Origin: Hemileia vastatrix
Taxonomy: Eukaryota; Basidiomycota; Pucciniomycetes; Pucciniales; Zaghouaniaceae
Direction of reading: 5' to 3'
Length of the DNA stretch: 64,000 bases
Assembly: GCA_030280995.1 (NCBI GenBank)
Contig: JASXTE010000161.1
Coordinates: forward strand, 1-64,000
The translations under genes were made by a program, and so were the position numbers. The notes below the pieces were generated by a model. That model was given only the letters and a program-made list of their open reading frames with translations. It did no database searches and was not told the DNA's origin. Positions 49,390-59,024 of the stretch are shown here, piece by piece; position 1 is the stretch's first letter; the number at the start of each line of letters is the position of its first letter.

Positions 49390-50903
49390 ATGGCGGATAA
49401 AAAAGTTGTTCTTGCTTATTCTGGTGGATTGGACACTACTTGTATTCTTTTTTGGCTCAAGGAACAAGGATACCAGGTCATTTGTTACACTGTAAGTACT
49501 CCCACACTCTTTCAATCGCCCATAACTGTTCACCTATTGTTGTGCTGTTGTGAAAAGCTAATCAACAATCGATGTTAGAGACTTTTATTTTTTATTCTCA
49601 TTCTTGTTGATCATTTGTTCAGTCAATTTTTTCTTCAAAATCCTCCCCCATCAGGCCGATATTGGTCAAGATGAAGACTTTGTCCAGGTCAAACAACGAG
49701 CGATGGAAATGGGTGCAATCAAGGCCGTCGTGGAAAATCGGAAAGATGAATTTGTCAATCAGTTTATTTACCCGTGCATTGGTTTTGGTGGTTTGTACCA
49801 AGGAAGGTACCTGATGGGAACGTCACTCGCCAGACCTGTTATTGCCAAAGGAATGGTTCAACTTGCTCAATCAGAATCAGCTTGTGCAATCGCTCATGGT
49901 GCAACTGGAAAAGGGAATGATCAAGTGAGATTCGAGTTGGCTGTCGCTTCTCTTGACGCATCTATCAAATGTATAGCCCCCTGGAGATTACCAGAATTTT
50001 ACCAACGATTCCAGGGAAGACAAGGTGAAATTCCTCGAACACAGATGAGTTTCTGTTGTTCTTTTAACTTTCAATCAAGTGGAAAATTTTCTAGATGTTT
50101 CTTAATCCTATTTTCTCTCATTTTCTCATATTCTCTCTTCTTCATGTTCTTTCTTCTTAGACCTTTTGGCCTACGCGGCGAGCAAAGGTTTATTCGTTTC
50201 CGCAACTCCTTCTGCTCCGTACTCCATAGATGCTAATTTGATGCATGTTAGCTATGAATCTGGAGTTCTAGAAGATCCTAATACAGAGCCACCTGAGGAC
50301 ATGCTGACCATGACCTTGCCACCTGCCAAGTGGCCGAATGTGAAAGACAGGATTGTCATTTCCTTCGAAAAGGGCAATCCCATCAAAGTTCAAAATGTTG
50401 TCTCTGGTCAAGTGGTCACTGGTTCGGTTGAAATATTAACTTATCTTAACAAACTCGCCGGACAACATGGAATTGGAGTTATTGATATTGTTGAAGACAG
50501 GATGATTGGAATTAAATCACGAGGTGTTTATGAAACACCAGGAGCAACTGTTCTGTTCACTGCGGCACGTGACCTCGAAACTCTTTGCTTGGATAAAGAA
50601 GTAAACAAAATTAGAAATTATTTGGCCAACACTTTTTCTGAAAAAGTTTACGATGGAATGTGGTTCAGTCCGGAATGTATTTACGTCAGAAAGTGTTTGC
50701 AATACACCAAAGAACAGCTGACAGGTACGGTGACACTTGATTTATATAAGGCACACGTCAATGTAGTCGGTAGATGGTCTCCTAATTCACTTTACGATCA
50801 ACAACTGGTTAGCATGGATGTTCAAGGTGACTTCACACCAATTGACTCGGAAGGTTTCATCAGAACTAACGCAATTCGTCTTAAGAGAAAAACTGACAAC
50901 TGA
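49390..50903 (+). CDS. ASS1: Argininosuccinate synthase
   Basis: Three exons: 49390-49491, 49655-50024 and 50161-50903; 1215 nt, 404 residues, the normal length. The start at 49390 is chosen because the family N terminus ([16 protein letters not shown], with the ATP-binding SGGLDT loop) follows at once; the frame is open further upstream but unconserved. Other signatures: [46 protein letters not shown] and [16 protein letters not shown]. It joins citrulline and aspartate using ATP, in cytosolic arginine synthesis. Introns of 163 and 136 bp have GTAAGT/ATCAG and GTGAAA/CTTAG sites. Argininosuccinate lyase is not in the window. Confidence 0.95.
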
Positions 50904-51645
50904 TAACAAACCCATTTAATGACGGCAATTGGTGGTTTATTGTTGACTCAATCTCACTGCTTACATTGAATTGTTGAAGATTAGAATTATCTTGCATTTA
51001 CAATTTCATGCAGGTGCAAAGGTCCATTTATAACTTGAAGGTTAACTGCTGAACATGCTAATGACTCTTAATGATTAGATGATTTCGATACAATTGAACT
51101 TTTGTCTTTGTCCTTTGCCATCAGTCAAGTGATTTTATTTTTCCCACAAATACATTCAATTGCATTTGAATTATGTTGATTGAGTGTAATAAAAGATGGT
51201 TAAATGTCCACTTTCACTTTTAAATCTGACTCTCACTCGCACACTTTGCATGATTACACCTGTTACACACCTACATTCGTGTAGAGTGATCTGCAATGCC
51301 AAACCATAGCTACAAACTTGCAACAAGTCAAGTTGGTCATCACGATTCACGTGACAGTATAAAAGAACTTTGGCTACAAATGAACTGACCGCAGGTGTCG
51401 CACGGAAGAAAAATAACATTTTTGATAAATATTTCCCTCTCTTTTAACACCACTTGGGCATTTTATCTTTGGTCTTCTCTCGCAACTGACGTACACAACA
51501 TACTGTAACAATTATTTTGAATACAATAACATTTTAAATTGCAATATACTAACACAGAACAAATCAATATCTTCATAATCGTCATCCTCATCCTCATCAC
51601 CATCATCATCACCATTTTCATATACAGTGATTTTTAATTCAATCC
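50904..51645. other. Intergenic, ASS to MATH-BTB
   Basis: 742 bp. The first part is the ASS 3' UTR. An ATC/CTC trinucleotide run (CATCCTCATC type) lies at about 51580-51620 just before the next gene. No other gene seen. Confidence 0.5.
51188..51193 (+). promoter_or_regulatory. Candidate polyadenylation signal of ASS gene
   Basis: AATAAA 285 bp after the stop. Confidence 0.45.
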
Positions 51646-52707
51646 ATGGCAATTACCAAATCTAACAACAATCAACAGTCTACTTTTATTAAACGAACTC
51701 TTGAATCTACTTGTTATACATGGATCATCGAAGACTTTCGACGTCGTAAAGAAAAACAAGGAATTGCACTTCTTTCCCCTTCATTCGGAACTGATGATGG
51801 AATACAATTCCAAGCATCTTTGTATCCGAATGGAACTGATGATCCAACATTTGTTGGTTTTTACTTGTCAGCATGTGACTCATGTCCGATTTGGGTGAAG
51901 GCAAGATACTCTCTCAAAGTACTGGACAAAAATGGCGACTTTAAATTTCGTAAAGTGTGCAAAGATGCCATCCGAGGTCCTGGTCAAAAAGCTGGGTGGA
52001 ATAAGTTCTGTCCTCGACGCAAAATTCTGGATGCGCTCAATCAAATACTACGAAATGGTCAATTGACACTTGTCATAGAAGTACTTTTCATAGGTGACAA
52101 CATTTCAGACGATCACATGGATGCACTATTATCATTGAGTTCACTCAACGAACCAAAAAGCAAATCAGGTTCCGATGAATTTAAAAGTCTTTGGGAATCC
52201 AAGAGATTTGATCATGCAATTAAAGTTGGTGAGAAATTAATTCCAGTCCACAGGACAGTTCTATCATCATCTTCATCCATCCTTGACAAAGCACTAATAC
52301 GAGATCGAAGGACATTTTTTCCTATCGATGATTCCTTCGACTCATCTAACATCAAGGATATTGTATACTTTTTGTACCACGGAACTTTCGAATTCAAACT
52401 TCGAACACAACAACTCAAAGAAATGCTGAGATTTTCTCACCAGTATGATATTCAAATACTCACATTTTACGTGGAAAAGCAACTTTACGAGACTTCGGAA
52501 AAAGAAAGTATTCTTGACGTATTTACTACAACTCAGCAATACAATTCGAACAACTTACGTCAAGTTCTCAAATTTCTGCTAATTGAGAATATAGAACTTG
52601 TGACCAAAACCCGTGCATGGTATGATCTAATGAGTAATCATCCATCTCTGGTCACATCTTTGGTTGAATTTTTAGGACAGGAACTGAGGAAAGTCAGAAG
52701 TGTTTAA
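51646..52707 (+). CDS. MATH-BTB (SPOP/speckle-type POZ-like) protein
   Basis: Single exon, 353 residues. The N-terminal MATH-like domain (about residues 20-165) shows YTWIIEDFRRRKEK, IQFQASLYPNGTDDPTFVGFYLS and GPGQKAGWNKFCPR, a diverged form of the SPOP pattern. A BTB domain follows (about 190-295: RFDHAIKVGEKLIPVHRTVLSSSS, then IVYFLYHGTFEF), and a BACK-like helical end (YDIQILTFYVEKQLYE; then FLLIENIELVTKTRAWYDLM). Proteins of this type bind substrates through MATH and Cullin-3 through BTB. Its divergence from SPOP and lack of introns suggest a lineage-specific member. The stop codon overlaps an AATAAA. Confidence 0.88.
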   Translation: MAITKSNNNQQSTFIKRTLESTCYTWIIEDFRRRKEKQGIALLSPSFGTDDGIQFQASLYPNGTDDPTFVGFYLSACDSCPIWVKARYSLKVLDKNGDFKFRKVCKDAIRGPGQKAGWNKFCPRRKILDALNQILRNGQLTLVIEVLFIGDNISDDHMDALLSLSSLNEPKSKSGSDEFKSLWESKRFDHAIKVGEKLIPVHRTVLSSSSSILDKALIRDRRTFFPIDDSFDSSNIKDIVYFLYHGTFEFKLRTQQLKEMLRFSHQYDIQILTFYVEKQLYETSEKESILDVFTTTQQYNSNNLRQVLKFLLIENIELVTKTRAWYDLMSNHPSLVTSLVEFLGQELRKVRSV

Positions 52708-52711
52708 TAAA
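52706..52711 (+). promoter_or_regulatory. AATAAA overlapping MATH-BTB stop codon
   Basis: The TAA stop (52705-52707) shares bases with AATAAA, and the next gene starts 90 bp later, so a very short 3' UTR is plausible. Confidence 0.35.
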
Positions 52712-52796
52712 CTGGATTTTGGCCGCTTTCTTGATTGATAAATTGACCGTTAGGGGCGCTACAGAGTCAATCAGCTGAATTCTTTCGGCGAGTCAA

Positions 52797-54173
52797 ATGC
52801 CGATTGTAACCATCATGTATATTAGAAATACGTGCCAGTTGTTTCTACGATTAAACAATGTTAGGTTCAATTCAGGAATTTCTTTCGAACTTTCCCCTTC
52901 ACAGCGTGATTGGTGTGATCGAGCGAAAGATTTTGTCAAGCGAGAAATTATTCCAGTTGCCGGTGAACTTGACAGGACAAATACATTTCCGAAAGAAATA
53001 ATGGCCAAAGCCCACCGTGAAGGTTATCTCACCGCCAATATTCCCAAAGACTATGGTGGATTAGGTCTGCCCCTACTAGACTCTTGTAAGTTAATTAGTA
53101 GACCATTTGAATATCTTGTTCGGTGAGACATATAAAAGTTCCTTTCAATAATTTGATGCAGGTTTAATTGAAGAACAATTTGCCTGGGGATGTACAAGTA
53201 TACTCAATTCCTTATTTCGTTCCGGCTTGGCGATTAGTTCTATCGTGATGTTCGGAAATCAAGACCAAAAAGTAAAATATTTGAAACAATTCTTAGACAA
53301 ACCGACTGCAGCAGCTTTTGGTGTGACAGAACCTCACACTGGTTCTGATGTTGGAGCCACAAGTACTACAGCTGTCAAAAAAGGTGATCAGTGGATAATA
53401 AATGGTGTTAAAGATTGGATTTACGGAGCCGGAGAAGCTGACTGGTTCTATGTCCTCGCTCAAACACGAGATCGAACTTCTCACAAAGCTAATGAGTGTC
53501 TATCGGCATTCATTGTGGACAAGTCTACACCAGGTGTTACTGTCAGTCCTCGGAAAAGAACTTCTGGTCACTGTTGTGCTGATGTTAGGTCCATCCAGTT
53601 TAAAGAAGTTGTCATACCTAAAGAAAACTTGCTCGGTTCTGAAGGTGACGGATTCAAGATAACTATGAAAGTATTCGATTATAACAGACCAGCTGTCGCA
53701 GCTGGTGGAGTCGGTCTAGCACAGCGAGCCCTTGACGAAGCGACCAAATATGCAAGACACCGTGAAACATTTGGCAAGAAAATTGATCAACATCAGGCAA
53801 TACAATTTAAACTGGCAGACATGGCTATCTCAGTTGAAACCGCTCGACTAGCTTACTTGAAGGCTGCTTGGCAAAGGGACCAGGGACTAAACAACACTAG
53901 GGCCTCTTCAATCGCCAAATGTTTGGGTAAGTTTAGAACAAATTTGATAACTTCTAAAGTATTCTTGATTCTTGATTTTTAGCTGGAGATGTGGCATTCA
54001 AATGTGCCTCCGAAGCAGTACAAATTCATGGAGCAAATGGATTTGATGAAGATGCCTTCATTGTCGGCAAGTTGTTACGTGATGCCAAAATATTCCAAGT
54101 GATTGGTGGCACTGTTGAGATTCAACGAGTCGTAATTGCTCGAGAAGTTCTCAGAGAAAGACAGAACCAGTGA
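52797..54173 (+). CDS. Medium-chain acyl-CoA dehydrogenase-like protein lacking the catalytic Glu
   Basis: Three exons: 52797-53085, 53162-53926 and 53983-54173; 1245 nt, 414 residues. A basic N terminus from Met7 (MYIRNTCQLFLRLNNVRF) looks like a mitochondrial transit peptide. Family signatures follow the MCAD pattern: FVKREIIPVAGELDRT, AAAFGVTEPHTGSDVGAT, WIINGVKDWI, GVGLAQRALDEATKYARHRE, TFGKKIDQHQAIQFKLADMA and LLRDAKIFQ near the end. MCAD oxidises C6-C12 acyl-CoA in mitochondrial beta-oxidation, using FAD and a catalytic Glu in YEGT. Here that motif is VIGGT, with Gly393 in place of Glu. The alternative base position used by isovaleryl- and long-chain enzymes is Asn271 (FDYNR). The open reading frame is intact, so it may be a non-catalytic or altered member. 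Confidence 0.9.
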
Positions 54174-54622
54174 GAGTGCAACTTTTCTGACCAAAGTTGA
54201 ACCATTTCAGAGTCTTAGCAAGACTTTACAATCGTTTCCCGAATCAAAAGTTTAAAACTGCCTTCACGTTTGTTTTTGTTACGAGGTTGGTTGAAATTAA
54301 TTTCTCTTCTGACTTTAATAGTCTAAAATACTCTCTGTCAAATGACTATAGCGATACACTCTGTGCCTTGCTTGATAGCACTGCAATAGTTACATTCAAC
54401 ACAAAAAAGCAATGATCCTCAGCACATCAAACGATCATTGGTATAGTCAAGATAACTCTGAGACGTAATTCATATTAACCGAGTCAAGTTTTCACATTTT
54501 CATTTATATGAATGTTCAAATTATTGTTGAGAAATTTTTAAGTATGATTAAATAATCACCGCGATCTTTTGCGACAATGATGGTTCAATAGTTAAGACAA
54601 TATTGCCAAAGGTTAGAGGTGT
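54174..54622. other. Convergent intergenic region, ACAD and ClC 3' ends
   Basis: 449 bp between two converging genes; presumably both 3' UTRs. Nothing else recognised. Confidence 0.5.
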
Positions 54623-57483
54623 TTAATAAACAGGAGGCTTGTGAGCCATCTTTTTAACATGAACAAGTACATCCTTCTTAGTGATAATTCCTTGTAGACG
54701 ACCTTTGTGAGTGACCAGAACCTGTCGTAGGCCGAGTTTGCGGAACATGTCAATGACCACTTCCATGGGAGTTTGATCAGTGATTGTTATTGGCGCAAGA
54801 TCAACTATTCGACTAAAGTCCATTGGATCTCTATTAGAATGAGAAGGTGATGAAGTTGAAGAGGATGATGATGAAAAGTTAACAATTGTTTGTTCCATAA
54901 ATTCTCTTGTTCTTTTAGCACTTGAAAGTGCTATCAGTAAGTCTTTCCTCAATACGAATCCAACCAAATATTGAGATTCCGGACTGATGATGACCGGATA
55001 ACCATTGTGACTTGAGTTTTTGAGTAGATCGTCGATGTCACTTATTGTCATAGAATCCTGAGTCAGCACTGCTAATGGCCTGTCGTCCTTTTTCGGACTC
55101 ATACATTCTTTAGCCACTGAGGGATGAACAAATTCTTCTTTGAGATCAAGGTAAGGGTATTGATTGAGGGCAATATGAGCATCGTATACACCTTGTTTAC
55201 AAAGAGAATCACCGACCCATTTGGATGCCATCACAGCAACCATCAAAGGTACAATGGAATCAACTGACCCCGTCAGCTCAAACATGATGACAACCAGGGA
55301 AACTGTCATTCGAGTTACGCCTGCAAATGATGGATTGATCAAATGGTCGAGTTGTTAGTGTCAATGTTGAAAAGAAACATGTTTTGCTGTGACTTACCTG
55401 CCAAACAAGCACCAGCACCAACTATGGCATAAAGACCTGGTGTCATACAATCCTCGCCACCACCACATGCATCGCGAAATATCCACCAGTCAGGATTTTT
55501 GAATGCAATTTGCTCGATTATAATTCCCATTATTCGACCCATAATGGCTCCCATCGCCATGGATGGGATGAACAGACCAGCCGGAACTTTTATGCCGAAT
55601 GTAAAAACAGTGATACCCAGTTTAAAAATTAAAGCAAAAAACAACCATGCCATGGATGAATAAACCCCAGGACCGGCTTCTGATGGTCTATCGTTTTTGT
55701 TATTGACTGAAGTAAAATTGTTGTAATAGTCACAAAGCGAACTAACATCCGCAATGCCACATCGGGAAAATAATTGCTTGATCAAATCAGATGAATTCAT
55801 GCGAGTGTATGGATTAGGAAAGGCCAATACTGATGTAACTAGAGTGACAATCATCACTTCTCTCACAGGGAATTTTCCCCATTTTGATTCACGTCGTCTT
55901 TGACACCATGCAATGTTGAGTTTGATGAAAAGTGAACCGATGCCACCTCCAAATGCTCCGAGGAGAACGAATGGAATTAATTCAAATAAGATCCATGGCC
56001 TTGTTTTACCAACGTAAAACATCACCTAGGGATTTTGAATGGATCAAAATGAATCAAATAAACAAACAAACAAACAGTTAATTAGGTAAATTTACTTGTC
56101 AATCGAACAAACATACCACATGTTCAGTGCCGAAAGGATTAATCCATCGTAAAACGAATGCAGCAACCAGAGCACAAAAGAATGATCTCCATAGAGTTTT
56201 CAATGGAAAATAATATGACACCTGAGAATATAAACATTAATAACAGTTTAAGTCACGTGAAAAAACAATGAAAAAATTAAATGTACCTCTTCTAATGAGA
56301 ATAAAACACCACCAATTGGAGCACCAAATGCAACAGAAACTCCAGCAGCTGATGCAGCACTCAGTGTTTCTCGCTTTTTCATTTCATTGGAACCATATTT
56401 GGGAAAAAGATATGAACAAATGTTTCCAATGCAGCAAGCAACGTGCACCAAGGGTCCTGTATCAAGAAAAAATGATTAAATCGTTGCAATAAGTGATGAG
56501 ATGGGTCATTCGATACCAGTGTAATCTGAAACATATGGCTAAGGAAAATGCAAGAAAAATTTTCATCCATTTATTTATTTATTTACCTTCTTTGCCGAGA
56601 GACAAACCAGCTGAGGTTGCCAACATCATGCCGGTGGCTTTGATGATCAAAGTCCATTTGCCTAAATAACCGTGAATGACGAATCCAGACAGAATTGTTT
56701 TGATTTCAGGTATTCCTGAACCGGCCGCATGAGATGCAAATGTTGTGACTAACATAACAGCAATGAAAGCAAATAGAAGACTCCAACCAATATAAAAAAA
56801 GTAAGCTACAATATTAGCAAAAAATGAATCCGTACTGGACATTCCGAATACTTGAGACCACAATTTCCACTGTTTGCAATGAAAACCCTCAAATTCAGTT
56901 TCCTTTGAGGACCAACAACACTGTTCACGATTGAGATAGAATGCTTCTTGACAAATTCCTTCCTTCAAGTCCTTCATCCAGCTTGCACCAATGTCAATTA
57001 AACCTCGAATTTAAAATATTGAGTATTTTTTTCATCGTTACCTTTTATGATTGATTTCAACAGAAATACTCACCAGCGACCGCACCAGCAGCAATCCCGA
57101 CCAACGAAACACAAACCCATCCAGACCATGCATCGTTCCAAGTTATTAACAACTGTTTCCAAGAACCAGATTTCCGGTCTCTCTTAAAGAGTGATCGATG
57201 CCTCAATCTGTTCTTTGCTTCTTCCAATTGCCAATCGATCGTATGAAAATTTTCGTATCGTCCAGAGGAGGTGGTTCGAGGAGCCATTTCGACACTAACT
57301 GATTCCATATCTGAGAGGAGGTTAAATGGTGAACGAAGAAATTCGAAGATGATTCGCACCTGGTTGTTTTTTACGTAGATGGTTATTCCCTAGAAAAGCT
57401 TGCTCCTCGGTCACAGTTTCAGAATCACTGCCATTGGTTCTGTCAGAATCACAATCGGTCGTGGTCAGAGAGGCTAGGTTCAT
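54623..57483 (-). CDS. ClC-3/4/5-type endosomal chloride/proton exchanger
   Basis: Seven exons on the minus strand: 57483-57360, 57310-57074, 57003-56587, 56456-56287, 56221-56117, 56025-55398 and 55320-54623; 2379 nt, 792 residues. After a cytosolic N terminus ([20 protein letters not shown], typical of ClC-3/4/5) the membrane part shows [16 protein letters not shown], the gating motif GKEGPLVH (E259), [20 protein letters not shown] (the exchanger Glu in SLEEV is kept), [19 protein letters not shown] and [12 protein letters not shown]. Two CBS domains make up the C-terminal ~170 residues. Retention of both glutamates implies 2Cl/H exchange, used to acidify endosomes and lysosomes. The gene ends convergent with the acyl-CoA dehydrogenase gene; its start is 178 bp downstream of the SRRM1-like stop on the same strand. 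Which of ClC-3, 4 or 5 it equals cannot be assigned; arthropods usually have one. Confidence 0.95.
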
Positions 57484-57661
57484 CTGAACGGAACATCGGA
57501 AACATGGATCCTGATGGATGGATGAGTCACAGCGCTGCTGCTCCTAGTGGCAATTTATATAACTATCTGAGTCATCGACAATCGCTATCGCACAGCATTG
57601 AAAATACCACAAGCATTGTGTGACACTTGAACACTTCACTCTGAAGCGCTCCAATACATAT

Positions 57662-58828
57662 TCATTTATTTCGCAATGATTTTAAAGCAGTTTCTCTCAA
57701 CCTCTCTTCTTCTTCAGGAGAAATAGATCTTTTTCGCGTTCGACTACTCTCTTCTTTTTTGCTTCCAGCATCACGTGCTCTGGTCATGTGTGAACTTTTA
57801 GAACTTTTACCATCGTAAGACCGACTTCTATGTCTGTGTCTACTTCTACTGCTAGTTTTTTCATTGTGGGAATGAATTGAGTGAACTGATGAGTCAGACG
57901 AAGAAGATGAAGAGTCACTGGATGATGATGAATGGCGGGATTTTCTAGACGATTTGTGTCGCTCTCTATCACCATTTCTTCGGTCGTGATACTTATCATC
58001 TCTATCTCGTTCTCTATCTCTGTCTCTTTCACGATCTCTTCTTTTTGATCGGTCTGATCGGGAATCATCTCTGTGATGTTTTTTACTGTGACTTGAGTGT
58101 TTGCGATGGTGATGTCGATGATGATGATGATGCCTACTACTATGACGAGGACTACGAGATCGGCTACGTCTTCGTTCTACCGAACGTGATCGAGATCTTT
58201 TACCTGGACTTCTGGATCGACGTCTAGGACTAGGGCTACGTTTATTTACTGAGGTGTCTCCTTCATTGTCATTTTTTTTTTCTGGTGAATTGTTGTCATT
58301 ATTCCGATTAGACTTAGAGGGTAAATTATTGTTGGCAACTTGTGTGCTGCTTCCATTGTTAATGACATTTAACTTATTTAAAATTTCAAGAGACTTATTA
58401 TCCTTTTTGATAAGCTCTTCCCTTGCCAAGATTTCTTGTTTCTTGGCTTCAATTAGTTGTTCAGGTATTCCATTTGGTGAATTGCAAGCTGAATGTAGAA
58501 GGGTCCACAATTCTCCCATAAATTCACGGGCATTGCGACCGTTGAGAAACCCAGTCAAATTTATTTGCATTGTTTTAGGATCAGGTGATTTGACTGCTTC
58601 AAGTTGATTCATTACGAATTCGGCAACAACTTCATCTTCCATACCCAGTATTTCGGTTACTCTTTTAGCAACCCATGGTCTTAATATATCGAAATTAACC
58701 TTACTTGTGTCAACTTTAAGGGACAAAGAGTCTGCAAATTTCATTTGCTTGAGTAATTTTTTATGTTTATCGGAAAACCGATTGTCTTGTTCTGCACTAG
58801 TACCACGAAAAAATCCTGCATCAGTCAT
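57662..58828 (-). CDS. SRRM1-like PWI/SR splicing coactivator
   Basis: Single exon, 388 residues. The N terminus (MTDAGFFRGTSAEQDNRFSD) and the PWI domain (about residues 30-110; RPWVAKRVTEILGMEDEVV, then FLNGRNAREFMGELW) are those of SRRM1/SRm160, a nuclear matrix-associated splicing coactivator that binds RNA through PWI and recruits SR proteins and the exon-junction complex. The rest is an RS-rich, His-rich and Arg-Glu/Asp-rich tail (RSRSPGKRSRSRSVERRRSR and further runs), ending RTRKRSISPEEEERLRETAL. It is far shorter than the human protein (over 900 residues), mainly by a shorter RS tail. AATAAA overlaps the region next to the stop. The start lies 196 bp from the divergent SNRK gene. Confidence 0.92.
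   Translation of the reverse strand: MTDAGFFRGTSAEQDNRFSDKHKKLLKQMKFADSLSLKVDTSKVNFDILRPWVAKRVTEILGMEDEVVAEFVMNQLEAVKSPDPKTMQINLTGFLNGRNAREFMGELWTLLHSACNSPNGIPEQLIEAKKQEILAREELIKKDNKSLEILNKLNVINNGSSTQVANNNLPSKSNRNNDNNSPEKKNDNEGDTSVNKRSPSPRRRSRSPGKRSRSRSVERRRSRSRSPRHSSRHHHHHRHHHRKHSSHSKKHHRDDSRSDRSKRRDRERDRDRERDRDDKYHDRRNGDRERHKSSRKSRHSSSSSDSSSSSSDSSVHSIHSHNEKTSSRSRHRHRSRSYDGKSSKSSHMTRARDAGSKKEESSRTRKRSISPEEEERLRETALKSLRNK
57665..57670 (-). promoter_or_regulatory. AATAAA at the SRRM1-like stop codon
   Basis: On the minus strand AATAAA covers the last two sense codons, ending one base before the TGA is complete. With the ClC start only 178 bp further on, 3'-end formation must be close to the stop or the transcripts overlap. 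Confidence 0.3.
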
Positions 58829-59024
58829 GATGGTTGAGTTATGTTTCGATGATAATCAAGATTCACTATTAATTTTCAACAAAAAAAATGTCGACGAGGT
58901 ACAAGGTGCTTGTTCAGGTTCAAGAAAGAAGACAGAGATCTACAGTGGCTCCAACTGGTCGAATCGTCTTTCAATCATCTGTTTGATCATAATGGCTCTC
59001 CAGCCCTTTTGATACATTTGACCC
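58829..59024. promoter_or_regulatory. Probable bidirectional promoter, SRRM1-like / SNRK
   Basis: Only 196 bp separate the two divergent start codons, so it must hold both 5' UTRs and both core promoters. No TATA box is clear. Confidence 0.6.
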
